From Novosphingobium album (ex Hu et al. 2023) (GTDB lineage: Bacteria; Pseudomonadota; Alphaproteobacteria; Sphingomonadales; Sphingomonadaceae): a DNA stretch of 64,000 nt. The position numbers and the translations under genes are program-made. Location of the stretch: positions 1 to 64,000 of the forward strand of contig NZ_JALHLE010000035.1 in NCBI RefSeq assembly GCF_022832385.1, written 5' to 3'. Within the stretch, counting starts at the first letter, position 1. Each line of letters begins with the position of its first letter. The notes under the pieces are model-generated. The model had not been told where the DNA came from, ran no database searches, and saw nothing but the letters and a program-made list of their open reading frames with translations. Of the stretch, positions 30,737-39,889 are shown one piece after another.

Positions 30737-32389
30737 ATGAAGGATATCGCAAGCTGGACAGAGGGTGACTGGATCGCGGCGATTGCCGCCATAGCCCTGT
30801 TTGCCGTCCTCGCCATCGGCGGCGTGATCGCCACCCGCAAGAGCGAGGAATTCGCAGGCCACCCGCGCGGCCTTTTCGTGTTGTTCTATGCCGAGATGTG
30901 GGAGCGCTTCTCCTACTACGGCATGCGCGCGCTGCTGATCCTCTATCTGGTGAAGTTCTGGCTGTTCAGCGACAGCCAGTCCACGCTGGTCTACGGCGCC
31001 TATACCAGCCTGGTCTACATCACCCCGGTGCTCGGCGGTTATCTGGCCGACCGCTGGCTCGGCCAGCGCAAGGCGGTGGTGTTCGGGGGCGTCGTGCTCG
31101 CGCTCGGCCACCTGCTGATGGCCTACGAAGGCATGCAGGGCGTGACTGATCCGGCCATCAAGCAGGCGGACCCGGCAATCAACGTGTTCTGGATGGCGCT
31201 GGCGCTGATCATCGTCGGCTCGGGCTTCCTAAAGGCCAATATCTCGGTGATCGTCGGCCAGCTCTACGGGCTGCGCGACGGGCGCCGTGATGCGGCCTAT
31301 ACGATCTTCTACATGGGCGTGAACACGGGCGCCGCGCTTGGCTCGATCCTCGTCGGCTATCTGGGCGAGACGATCGGCTGGTCCTGGGGCTTCGGCCTCG
31401 CCGGGATCGGCATGGTGCTGGGCCTGATCATCTTCATGCTGGGCAAGCCCGCGCTCAAGGGCAAGGGCGAACCGCCCGCGCCGCTGGCGAAGAACGGCGA
31501 ATTCATGCTCTATGGCGTGGGCGCGGCTTCGGTCGCGGTGATCTGGCTGCTGATCCAGTATGTCAGCGTGATCCAGACGCTGCTGATCGTGTCGGGCGTC
31601 GCGATGCTGCTCTACACGCTCTACGAGGCGTTCAAGCTGCCCAAGGAACCGCGCGAGCGCATTTTCGCGATCCTGTTCCTGATCGCGCTCAATCCCATCT
31701 TCTGGGGCCTGTTTGAGCAGGCGGGCGGTTCGCTCAGCCTCTATACGGACAAGTTCGTCGACCGCGGCGGCGTGCCCACCAGCCTGTTCCAGTCGATCAA
31801 CCCGATCTACATCGTCCTCTTCGGGCCGGTCTTCGCGGGGCTCTGGCAGTGGCTGGGCAAGCGCGGGTGGGAGCCTTCGGCGCCTGCCAAGTTCGGATAT
31901 GCGCTGATCCAGGTGGGCCTCGGCTTCCTCGTCTTCGTGTGGGGTGCGGGAACGCATGATCCGGCGGTGATGACTTCGGTCGTCTTCGTTTTCCTGATCT
32001 ACCTGCTGCACACCACCGGCGAGCTGTGCCTTTCGCCCGTCGGCCTGTCCGCCATGACGCGTCTGGCGCCGGCGCACCTCGCCAGCTTCATCATGGGCGC
32101 ATGGTTCTACATGACCGCAGTCGGCAATTTCGTCGCGGGCAAGATCGGCGAGGCGACCGGCGGCGAAGGCGGCGAAATGAGCAAGGAAGTGACGCTGGCG
32201 ATCTATACCAAGATCGGCTGGATCACGATCGGCATTGCCGTGGTGGTGCTTGCGGTTTCGCCGATCGTGAAGCGCTGGATGCACCTCGATACGCTCGACG
32301 ATGGCATGGACGGCCTTGCCGGACGTGACGAACTCGGACTGGAAGCACAGGAAGCCGGGATGCACCCGGAACGTAAACCCAACGCCTGA
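30737..32389 (+). CDS. POT-family proton-coupled peptide transporter
   Basis: Di-/tripeptide:H+ symporter of the POT/PTR family, 550 residues with 14 predicted transmembrane segments. The signature F-Y-x-E-M-W-E-R-F-S-Y-Y-G-M-R occurs near residue 50 and the second signature, F-Y-M-G-V-N-T-G-A, near 195. ATG 30737 follows TAAGGACAAC with weak ribosome-site character. Two exported amidohydrolases follow within 24 nt, so the operon probably recovers peptides: hydrolases act in the envelope and the transporter imports products. Confidence 0.92.
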   Translation: MKDIASWTEGDWIAAIAAIALFAVLAIGGVIATRKSEEFAGHPRGLFVLFYAEMWERFSYYGMRALLILYLVKFWLFSDSQSTLVYGAYTSLVYITPVLGGYLADRWLGQRKAVVFGGVVLALGHLLMAYEGMQGVTDPAIKQADPAINVFWMALALIIVGSGFLKANISVIVGQLYGLRDGRRDAAYTIFYMGVNTGAALGSILVGYLGETIGWSWGFGLAGIGMVLGLIIFMLGKPALKGKGEPPAPLAKNGEFMLYGVGAASVAVIWLLIQYVSVIQTLLIVSGVAMLLYTLYEAFKLPKEPRERIFAILFLIALNPIFWGLFEQAGGSLSLYTDKFVDRGGVPTSLFQSINPIYIVLFGPVFAGLWQWLGKRGWEPSAPAKFGYALIQVGLGFLVFVWGAGTHDPAVMTSVVFVFLIYLLHTTGELCLSPVGLSAMTRLAPAHLASFIMGAWFYMTAVGNFVAGKIGEATGGEGGEMSKEVTLAIYTKIGWITIGIAVVVLAVSPIVKRWMHLDTLDDGMDGLAGRDELGLEAQEAGMHPERKPNA

Positions 32390-32412
32390 GGGGCAGGAAA
32401 CAGGGGCACGAC

Positions 32413-33804
32413 ATGAAGGGCATAGCGGTAACCGGCAAGTGGGGCGCGGCGGCCCTCGCCGTGCTGGCGATGACGCTCGTCACCACGAACGGCGCGGCGA
32501 AGAGCAGCAAGAAGGGCAAGGACGATGCGGCCGCCACCGAGGCGCCGTATCCGTCCACCTACAAGCCCTATCCGGGCCGCCCCACGGCGCTCACCGGCGC
32601 TATCGTCTTTGACGGGCGCGGCGGCCGGATCGACAATGGCACGGTGCTGTTCGCGCAGGGCAAGCTGGTGGCGATTGGCGGGGCCGATCTGGCGATTCCG
32701 GATGGCTATGACCGGATCGATGCGCGCGGCAAGTTCGTCACCCCCGGCGTGATCGATGCGCACTCGCATCTCGGCGTCTATCCCAGCCCGGGCGTCGATG
32801 CCCTGTCGGACGGCAACGAGATGACCAGCCCGACCACGCCGGACGTCTGGGCCGAGCACTCGGTCTGGCCGCAGGACCCGGGATTCACCCGTGCGCTTGC
32901 GAATGGCGGTATCACGTCGCTGCTGATACTGCCGGGATCGGGCAACCTCATTGGTGGCCGCGCAGTGGCGCTCAAGAACGTGCCGAGTGTCACGGTGCAG
33001 GGGATGAAGTTCCCCGGCGCGCCCTATTCGCTCAAGATGGCCTGCGGCGAAAACCCCAAGCGCGTCTATGGCAGCAAGGGCCAGAAGCCTTCGACCCGCA
33101 TGGGCAATTTCTCGGTCGACCGGCAGGCATGGATCGATGCCAGGAAATACATGAACGATCCCGACGTCGATCGTGACCTCGGCAAGGACACGCTCGCGGG
33201 CGTGCTCAAGGGGGAGATTCTCGTCCAGAACCACTGCTACCGCGCCGATGAAATGGCGCAGGTGATCGATATGGCCAAGGAGATGGGCTACAAGGTCACG
33301 GCCTTCCACCACGCGGTGGAAAGCTACAAGATCGCGGACCTGCTCAAGGCCAACGACATCTGCTCGGCGGTCTGGGCCGACTGGTACGGCTTCAAGATGG
33401 AAGCCTATGACGGCATACCCGAAAACGCCGCGCTGATAGCCAGGGCCGGTGCCTGCGTGATCATCCACTCGGACGACGCGAACGGCATCCAGCGCCTCAA
33501 TCAGGAAGCCGCCAAGGCGCAGGCGGCTGGACGCCGCATCGGCATCGACGTTCCCGATGCGCAGGTCGTCGGCTGGTTCACCTACAATGCCGCCAAGGCC
33601 ATGGGCATCGCCGGCCAGACCGGCAGCCTCGAGCAGGGCAAGATGGCCGACGTGGTGCTGTGGAACGGCAATCCGCTCTCGGTCTATTCCCGCCCGGAAA
33701 AGGTCTGGATCGACGGAGCCATGCTTTTTGATGCCGACAATCCCAAGCTGCGCCCGGTGAGCGACTTCGAGCTTGGCCAGCCCGGCGAAGGAGACGTGAA
33801 ATGA
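32413..33804 (+). CDS. Exported metal-dependent amidohydrolase
   Basis: A 463-residue amidohydrolase of the imidazolonepropionase/dipeptidase-like group. A signal peptide covers about 1-28, and a Lys-rich stretch follows. The metal motif V-I-D-A-H-S-H-L-G (HxH on strand 1) is intact. Later ligand candidates are the His in Q-N-H-C-Y-R, the His pair in A-F-H-H-A-V and the Asp in I-H-S-D-D-A-N. It probably cleaves dipeptide-like or cyclic amides in the envelope. It overlaps the next, related gene by 4 nt (ATGA). Confidence 0.88.
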   Translation: MKGIAVTGKWGAAALAVLAMTLVTTNGAAKSSKKGKDDAAATEAPYPSTYKPYPGRPTALTGAIVFDGRGGRIDNGTVLFAQGKLVAIGGADLAIPDGYDRIDARGKFVTPGVIDAHSHLGVYPSPGVDALSDGNEMTSPTTPDVWAEHSVWPQDPGFTRALANGGITSLLILPGSGNLIGGRAVALKNVPSVTVQGMKFPGAPYSLKMACGENPKRVYGSKGQKPSTRMGNFSVDRQAWIDARKYMNDPDVDRDLGKDTLAGVLKGEILVQNHCYRADEMAQVIDMAKEMGYKVTAFHHAVESYKIADLLKANDICSAVWADWYGFKMEAYDGIPENAALIARAGACVIIHSDDANGIQRLNQEAAKAQAAGRRIGIDVPDAQVVGWFTYNAAKAMGIAGQTGSLEQGKMADVVLWNGNPLSVYSRPEKVWIDGAMLFDADNPKLRPVSDFELGQPGEGDVK

Positions 33805-35102
33805 GCCGCCGCGCCATTCTCACCGCCGCGCTGGCGGCTGTCGCACTGCCTTGTGCCGCGCAGGCACAGGATCTCGTCATCACCAACGCTACGCTCGCCA
33901 TCGGCGACGGCGGGTCGCCCATAGAGCAGGGCACGGTCGTCGTGCGCGGTGGCAAGGTGGTTGCGGCCGGGGCGGGCGTTGCCGTGCCCGCAGGCATGCA
34001 GACGATTGACGGAACCGGCAAATGGGTCACGCCCGGCCTGTTCACGCCGATGACCGACCTGGGCCTGTGGGATGTCGAGGCGGTCGATACCAGCAACGAC
34101 ACCGAGGCCGACGATTCACCGTTCAACGCCGCGCTCGACGTGTCGCCCGCGCTCAATCCCTCCAGCCAGCATGTCGCGATCAGCCGCGCGGGCGGGGTGA
34201 CGCGCGCGACCGTCGCCGCGTTCAACGGCAAGTCGATCTTTGCCGGGCAGGGCGCGGCGATCGATCTGGCTGCGGATGCCACGATGTTGATGAAGCCGCG
34301 CGCCTTCCAGTTCGTCGAACTGGGCGAGGCGGGCGCCAAGCTCGCGGGCGGGAGCCGCGTCGCCGCGCACGTGGCGCTGCGCAATGCCTTGCGCGAGGCG
34401 AAGGAACTGGCCGCGCTCCCCGCCGGATCGCAGCGGCAGAGCGACGCCATGCTCACCCGTCCCGATGCATTGGCGCTGGCCAAAGTGCTGGACGGCAGCG
34501 AACCGCTCTACGTCGGCGTCGAGCGTGCGGCGGACATCCGCAGCGTCCTTGCCCTAAAGGGTGAATTCCCGAAGATGAACCTCGTGCTCGTCGGCGCCAG
34601 CGAGGGCTGGCTCGTGGCCTCCGAAATCGCTGCCGCGCATGTGCCGGTGATCACGATGCCGCTGCACGATCTGCCCGACACCTTCGAGACGCTTGCCGCA
34701 ACCCAGTCCAACGTGGGCCGAATGACCAAAGCGGGCGTGAAAGTCGCCATCGGCATGTTCACCGGCGGCAATCAGCCACGCTATGCCAAGCAGCAGGCGG
34801 GCAACCTTGTTGCTCTGACCAAACTGCCGGGTGCGGCGGGCCTGACCTGGGGGCAGGCCTTCGCCGCGATCAGTTCGATCCCGGCCGAGATCAGCGGCTA
34901 CGGTGGGAAGGCTGGTGTGCTGGCACCCGGCGCAGTCGGCGATGTGGTGCTGTGGGACGGTGATCCGCTGGAATTGTCCTCCGCGCCAGAAGAGGTGTGG
35001 ATCGACGGCGTGAAACAGCCGCTCGAAAATCACCAGACCCGGCTGCGGGAGCGGTACAAGGATCTGGATAGGACCTATCTGCCCAAGGCTTACGACTGGT
35101 GA
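33801..35102 (+). CDS. Amidohydrolase-family protein lacking metal ligands
   Basis: A 433-residue paralogue-like partner of the preceding gene. A clear signal peptide (cut after A-Q-A) is followed by the amidohydrolase beta-sandwich start (D-L-V-I-T-N-A-T-L-A-I-G-D-G). Where the active enzyme has D-A-H-S-H this protein has T-P-M-T-D, and the strand-8 Asp region reads I-G-M-F-T-G-G-N, so the binuclear metal site is gone. It is not frameshifted and remains coupled to the active partner, which suggests a non-catalytic subunit. A novel activity cannot be excluded. Confidence 0.82.
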   Translation: MSRRAILTAALAAVALPCAAQAQDLVITNATLAIGDGGSPIEQGTVVVRGGKVVAAGAGVAVPAGMQTIDGTGKWVTPGLFTPMTDLGLWDVEAVDTSNDTEADDSPFNAALDVSPALNPSSQHVAISRAGGVTRATVAAFNGKSIFAGQGAAIDLAADATMLMKPRAFQFVELGEAGAKLAGGSRVAAHVALRNALREAKELAALPAGSQRQSDAMLTRPDALALAKVLDGSEPLYVGVERAADIRSVLALKGEFPKMNLVLVGASEGWLVASEIAAAHVPVITMPLHDLPDTFETLAATQSNVGRMTKAGVKVAIGMFTGGNQPRYAKQQAGNLVALTKLPGAAGLTWGQAFAAISSIPAEISGYGGKAGVLAPGAVGDVVLWDGDPLELSSAPEEVWIDGVKQPLENHQTRLRERYKDLDRTYLPKAYDW

Positions 35103-35184
35103 TCATCAGGGGTGTCTGAGCGCGAATGAGAGCCCGCGCGCCGGGTTTGTCAGTCAGGAGGACAGCGTTGACCGGGCCCCCCGG

Positions 35185-36501
35185 CTAAACGCCGTTCCGG
35201 TCGAGCAGGTTATTGCGGCGGCTGTCCTTCAGGAAGCAGGCGGCGATGAAAGAGACGGCGCAGATGGCGGAGACATACCAGTAGAAACCGCTTTCGTGGC
35301 CCGCCTGCTTGAAGGCGAAAGCGACATTTTCGGCCGTGCCGCCAAACAGCGCGTTGCCCACGCCATAAGCGAGGCCGACACCCAGCGCGCGGACATGGCC
35401 GGGGAACAGCTCGGCTTTGAACAGGCCGCTGACCGATGTGTAGAGGCTGTTGATCACCAGCCCTGCCAGCACCAGCATGAAGGCTGGTGCGATGGCCTTG
35501 GCCCCGGCCAGCGCGGTGAAGACAGGCACGGTGCACAGCGTCGCCAGCACGGCGAAGGCCATGATGTTCGCGCGGCGGCCGATGCGGTCCGACAGCAGGC
35601 CCATGGCCGGCTGCAGCAGCATGAACAGCACCAATTCACCGAGCATCATGGTGGTTGCCGTTTCCTTGGACAGGCCGACGGTCAGCACCAGGAATTTCTG
35701 CATGTAGGTTGTGAAGGCGTAGAACGACAGGCTGCCGCCCGCCGTCAGTGCGACGACCACCGCGAAGGGGCGCCAGGCGACGCGGAACAGTTCGCCAAGG
35801 CTGCCCGCGCCGTCGCCCGCACGGTCTTCCTCATTGGCGGTCTCATGCATGTGGTGGCGGAACAGGACGATGGCGAAAGCCCCGGCGGCGCCGATCAGGA
35901 AGCCCACGCGCCAGCCCCAGGCCGCCATCTGGGCATCGTCCAGAACGAGCTGCAGAATTACGATCACCAGCGTCGCGCAAAGCTGGCCGCCCACGAGCGT
36001 GACGTACTGGAAGGAAGACCAGAACCCGCGCCGCCGCCGTCCGGCGATCTCGCTGAGATACGTGGCGGCGGTTCCGTACTGGCCTCCCGTGGAGAAGCCC
36101 TGCACCATGCGGCCGATCAGCAGCAGCAGGGGCGCGGCGATCCCGGCCTGTGCGAATGTCGGCAGCAGCGCGATCAGCAGCGCGCCGCCGCCCATCATCA
36201 CGACGGACAGGACCATCGCCTGCTGCCGCCCGTGGCGGTCGGCATAGCGCCCGAAGTACCAGCCGCCGATCGGACGGAGCAGGAAGCCCACCGCGAAGAT
36301 TGCACTGGTCGCCATGAGCTGCACCAGAGGCTCGCTCTTCGGGAAGAAGGCGGGCGAAAAGTAGAGCGCGGTGAAGGCGTAGATGTAGAAGTCGTACCAC
36401 TCGATCAGGTTGCCTGCCGAGCCTGCAAGGATCGCGCGCAGCCGCGCGGCGTCGCTGATGCCTGCGGGCCCGGACTGGACTGCGGTCGCGGTGGCCTCCA
36501 C
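35185..36501 (-). CDS. MFS transporter, metabolite:H+ symporter family
   Basis: A 438-residue 12-helix transporter of the MHS subfamily (KgtP/ProP/ShiA-like). The family N-terminus N-L-I-E-W-Y-D-F-Y-I-Y and the loop motif G-R-Y-A-D-R-H-G-R between helices 2 and 3 are present. It probably imports a dicarboxylate or related organic acid; alpha-ketoglutarate permease is the nearest guess. Its start lies 3 nt before the dxs stop, so it may be co-transcribed downstream of dxs. Confidence 0.85.
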   Translation of the reverse strand: MEATATAVQSGPAGISDAARLRAILAGSAGNLIEWYDFYIYAFTALYFSPAFFPKSEPLVQLMATSAIFAVGFLLRPIGGWYFGRYADRHGRQQAMVLSVVMMGGGALLIALLPTFAQAGIAAPLLLLIGRMVQGFSTGGQYGTAATYLSEIAGRRRRGFWSSFQYVTLVGGQLCATLVIVILQLVLDDAQMAAWGWRVGFLIGAAGAFAIVLFRHHMHETANEEDRAGDGAGSLGELFRVAWRPFAVVVALTAGGSLSFYAFTTYMQKFLVLTVGLSKETATTMMLGELVLFMLLQPAMGLLSDRIGRRANIMAFAVLATLCTVPVFTALAGAKAIAPAFMLVLAGLVINSLYTSVSGLFKAELFPGHVRALGVGLAYGVGNALFGGTAENVAFAFKQAGHESGFYWYVSAICAVSFIAACFLKDSRRNNLLDRNGV

Positions 36502-36503
36502 CG

Positions 36504-38426
36504 TCAGGCCCGTGCTTCTTCGACTCCGGCGCTGTTGTGGCGCAGCGCCTTCAACACCGTATCGACGATCTGCGGCGCATTGAGGCCGGCCTCGTCGTAT
36601 TGCGCTTCGGGCTTGTCCTGGTCCTGGAAAATGTCGGGCAGGCGCATGGTGCGGATCTTGAGGCCCGCGTCGGTCAGACCCTCGTCGCTGGCCATGGTGA
36701 GCACGTGGGCACCGAGGCCGCCGATCGAGCCTTCCTCCACAGTCACCACCACTTCGTGGCTCAGCATAAGCTTGCGGATCAGCTCGCTGTCGAGCGGCTT
36801 GGCGAAGCGCAGGTCGGCCACGGTGGTGGACAGACCCTTGGCTTCCAGCGTGTCGGCAGCCTTGAGCGCTTCGGCCAGCCGGGTGCCGAGCGACAGGATC
36901 GCGACCTTGGTGCCTTCGCGCACGATCCGGCCCTTGCCGATCTCCAGCAGTTCGGGCGTCTCGGGCAGTGGCACGCCCACGCCGTTGCCGCGCGGATAGC
37001 GGAAAGCGATGGGGCCTGCGTCGTACTGCGCGGCGGTGTGGGTCATGTGGACCAGTTCCGCCTCGTCGGCGGCAGCCATCACCACCATGTTGGGCAGCGT
37101 TGCCAGATAGGTCACGTCGAACGAGCCTGCGTGGGTGGCGCCGTCGGCACCCACCAGACCAGCGCGGTCGATGGCGAAGCGGACGGGCAGATTCTGGATC
37201 GCCACGTCATGCACCACCTGGTCGAAGGCGCGCTGCAGGAAGGTGGAATAGATCGCGCAGAACGGGCGCATCCCCTGCGCGGCAAGGCCCGCCGCGAACG
37301 TCACCGCGTGCTGTTCGGCAATGCCGACGTCAAAGCTGCGCTCGGGGAAGCGGTCCGCGAACTTGTCGAGCCCGGTGCCGCTCGGCATGGCGGCGGTGAT
37401 GGCGCAGATGCGGGTGTCGGTTTCGGCTTCGGCGATCAGCGCCTTGGCGAAGACGCCGGTATAGCTCGGCGGACCGGCAGGCGCCTTGACCTGCTCGCCG
37501 GTGACGACGTTGAATTTCTGCACGCCGTGATACTTGTCGGCCGCTTCCTCGGCGGGGGCATAGCCCTTGCCCTTCTGCGTGACCACGTGGATCAGGCAAG
37601 GGCCTTCCGCCGCATCGCGCACGTTCTCGAGCACCGGGATCAGTTGGTCGAGGTTATGCCCGTCCACCGGTCCTACGTAGTAAAAGCCCAGCTCCTCGAA
37701 CAGAGTGCCGCCCATCGCCATGCCACGCGCGAACTCATCGGTCTTCTTGGCGGCCTTGTGCAGCGGTTCGGGAAGGCGGCGCGAAATGCGCTTGGCGATA
37801 TCGCGCAGCGACAGGAACGGGCGCGAGGACACCAGTTTCGCCAGATAGGCCGACAACCCGCCCACCGGGGGCGCGATCGACATGTCGTTGTCGTTGAGGA
37901 TCACGATCAGCCGGTTGCCCGCATCGCGCGCGTTATTCATCGCCTCGTAGGCCATGCCCGCACTCATCGCGCCGTCGCCAATCACCGCGATCCCGCGCCC
38001 CGGTTCGCCCTTCAGCTTGTTGGCAACGGCAAAGCCCAGTGCCGCCGAGATCGAGGTGGAACTGTGTGCGGTGCCGAAGGGATCGTATTCGCTCTCGCTG
38101 CGCTTGGTGAAGCCGGACAGGCCACCGCCCTGGCGCAGGGTGCGGATACGGTCACGCCGGCCAGTCAGGATCTTGTGCGGGTAGGCCTGATGGCCCACGT
38201 CCCAGATCAGCCGGTCGTCGGGCGTGTTGAAGACATAGTGGAGTGCCACGGTCAGTTCGACCACGCCAAGGCCCGAACCCAGATGCCCGCCGGTCTGGCC
38301 GACGGCCGAAATCATCTCGGCGCGCAGCTCATCGGCGAGCTGGCGCATCTGCGCGGGCTTGAGCTTTCGGAGGTCGTCGGGAGTCGAAACCGTATCGAGC
38401 AGAGGTGTGGCCGGGTTGGCATTCAT
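36504..38426 (-). CDS. dxs: 1-deoxy-D-xylulose-5-phosphate synthase
   Basis: The first enzyme of the MEP isoprenoid pathway, joining pyruvate and glyceraldehyde-3-phosphate with TPP; 640 residues. The N-terminal domain has the catalytic His region G-G-H-L-G-S-S/G and the TPP motif G-D-G-A-M-S-A-G-M-A-Y-E-A-M-N-N. The transketolase central domain and C-terminal domain are complete. The product feeds carotenoids, quinones and hopanoids. It is divergent from the GNAT gene. Confidence 0.97.
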   Translation of the reverse strand: MNANPATPLLDTVSTPDDLRKLKPAQMRQLADELRAEMISAVGQTGGHLGSGLGVVELTVALHYVFNTPDDRLIWDVGHQAYPHKILTGRRDRIRTLRQGGGLSGFTKRSESEYDPFGTAHSSTSISAALGFAVANKLKGEPGRGIAVIGDGAMSAGMAYEAMNNARDAGNRLIVILNDNDMSIAPPVGGLSAYLAKLVSSRPFLSLRDIAKRISRRLPEPLHKAAKKTDEFARGMAMGGTLFEELGFYYVGPVDGHNLDQLIPVLENVRDAAEGPCLIHVVTQKGKGYAPAEEAADKYHGVQKFNVVTGEQVKAPAGPPSYTGVFAKALIAEAETDTRICAITAAMPSGTGLDKFADRFPERSFDVGIAEQHAVTFAAGLAAQGMRPFCAIYSTFLQRAFDQVVHDVAIQNLPVRFAIDRAGLVGADGATHAGSFDVTYLATLPNMVVMAAADEAELVHMTHTAAQYDAGPIAFRYPRGNGVGVPLPETPELLEIGKGRIVREGTKVAILSLGTRLAEALKAADTLEAKGLSTTVADLRFAKPLDSELIRKLMLSHEVVVTVEEGSIGGLGAHVLTMASDEGLTDAGLKIRTMRLPDIFQDQDKPEAQYDEAGLNAPQIVDTVLKALRHNSAGVEEARA

Positions 38427-38503
38427 TTTCGAGGCCTTACACGCTTGTGACTTTCATGTCGATTGACAGTAACGGTCTTGTCTGAACACCGCAGAGGCGC
38501 AAG

Positions 38504-39073
38504 ATGACGACGCAGTATTCTCATCAGATCATGCCATCAGGAGGCCGCTTGAATATCCGTCCCGCAACCGAATCCGACCTGCCGGAGCTTCTCAGGATCA
38601 TGGAGGCCTCAATCTCGGGCCTGCAGGCGGGCTTCCTCAGCCCCGAGCAGATCGTCTCGAGCCGGGCCGTCATGGGCCTCGACCGGCAGCTGGTTGCGGA
38701 CGGAACCTATTTCGTGGTGGAGCTCGATGGCACGATTGCCGGGTGCGGCGGCTGGAGCCGGCGCGCGACGCTCTATGGCGGCGATCACAGCACCGGGCTG
38801 CGCGAGCCGCGCCTGCTCGATCCAGAGACCGAGCCCGCGCGGGTCCGGGCGATGTACACCGATCCCGCATTCGCCCGACGCGGCGTAGGCCGGGCGCTGC
38901 TGGCCCATTGCGAAGCCGTGGCACGGGCCGAGGGCTTTTCGGCGGTGGAACTCATGGGCACCGCCGCGGGTCAGCCGCTCTATGAGGCCGCAGGCTATGT
39001 CGTGATCGAGCGAATCGAGGATGACCGGGGCGGTGCCCCGGTGCCGCTGGCGCGCATGCGCAAGGCGCTGTGA
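38504..39073 (+). CDS. GNAT-family N-acetyltransferase
   Basis: An acetyl-CoA-dependent N-acyltransferase of about 174-189 residues. The CoA-binding motif R-R-G-V-G-R-A-L-L and the preceding beta-4 M-Y-T-D-P-A-F are clear. The conserved N-terminus (L-N-I-R-P-A-T-E-S-D-L) begins at TTG 38549, which has an AGGAGG four nt upstream. The true start may therefore be that TTG rather than ATG 38504 or ATG 38531. Substrate unknown. Confidence 0.85.
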   Translation: MTTQYSHQIMPSGGRLNIRPATESDLPELLRIMEASISGLQAGFLSPEQIVSSRAVMGLDRQLVADGTYFVVELDGTIAGCGGWSRRATLYGGDHSTGLREPRLLDPETEPARVRAMYTDPAFARRGVGRALLAHCEAVARAEGFSAVELMGTAAGQPLYEAAGYVVIERIEDDRGGAPVPLARMRKAL

Positions 39074-39080
39074 AGCCGTC

Positions 39081-39542
39081 CTAGCTGCAGTCCGCGCAGA
39101 TTCCGCGCAGTTCCACCACCGGGCGCACGTCGGCGAAACCGGCGTCGCGCGCGGCGCCGATCAGGGCGCCGGTGAGGCGGTCGTCGTCGATATGGATGGC
39201 CTTGCCGCAGGAATCGCAGATCAGGAAGATGCAGTCGTGGCGGCAGCCGGGATGGCTGTTGGCCAGATATGCGTTTGCGCTCTCCACCCGGCGCGCGAGG
39301 TTGGTGCGGACGAACAGGTCGAGGATGCGGTAGACAGAATTGGGTGCCACCCTCTTGCCGCGCAGTGCCGATACGCTTTCGGCAAGGTCATAGGCGGAAG
39401 CCGGGCATTCGCGTTCGGCCAGTGCCGCAAAGACGTCGGCGCGCATGTCGGTCCATTGTTCGCCTGATTCCTGAAGAGCCAGACGGGCTGCCTTGACCAG
39501 GCTGTCGCCGTGATGTTCGTGATGGACGTGAGAACCTGACAT
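39081..39542 (-). CDS. zur: Fur-family regulator, probably Zur
   Basis: A 153-residue Fur-family repressor. A His-rich start (H-V-H-H-E-H-H) precedes a winged helix (about 30-85). Structural-Zn cysteine pairs lie in C-D-S-C-G and at the C-terminus C-A-D-C. The spacing and the His-rich start resemble Zur more than Fur or Irr; the target genes (znuABC) are not in this window. The start at ATG 39542 is chosen; a TTG three codons upstream is possible. The gene overlaps nothing and is convergent with GNAT. Confidence 0.8.
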   Translation of the reverse strand: MSGSHVHHEHHGDSLVKAARLALQESGEQWTDMRADVFAALAERECPASAYDLAESVSALRGKRVAPNSVYRILDLFVRTNLARRVESANAYLANSHPGCRHDCIFLICDSCGKAIHIDDDRLTGALIGAARDAGFADVRPVVELRGICADCS

Positions 39543-39589
39543 GCCCGCCAATATGGGGCGTCAGGGCATCGGGCGCAATCGCTGGAGGA

Positions 39590-39739
39590 TCAGTGGGCCG
39601 TTTCAGCCTGTGCCGGCGGCACGATATTATCCGCAAGGTTCGTGTGGCCGCCGGAACCCATCACGCCGAACACCAGCAGCGCGCCACCGGCAAAGCCAAG
39701 TGCGAAGAAGCGGTAGAAGTCGGCTTTGAAAAGTCCCAT
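39590..39739 (-). CDS. Small single-pass membrane protein
   Basis: A 49-residue ORF: M-G-L-F-K-A-D-F-Y-R, a hydrophobic helix (about 11-28, with G-F-A-G-G-A-L-L-V-F-G-V), then a polar Pro/Ala-rich tail ending A-E-T-A-H. The juxtaposition of a basic start and one helix suggests an N-in, C-out membrane peptide. It lies 47 nt upstream of zur on the same strand, so the two may be co-transcribed. No known family is recognised. The reading frame is clean and codon use is like its neighbours. Confidence 0.6.
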   Translation of the reverse strand: MGLFKADFYRFFALGFAGGALLVFGVMGSGGHTNLADNIVPPAQAETAH

Positions 39740-39889
39740 GGCGTGCGTTGCGATCCCGGTCGGTTGTGCGGTTTGTGTCGCCCAAATGACGTTTTGCGCC
39801 TTTCCGTCCAGTGAACATTCCGCTGCATTGCATCATTCTGCGATGAGCGGTGGGCGGGCTGCGATGAACCGCCTGCCCATCATGCAACC

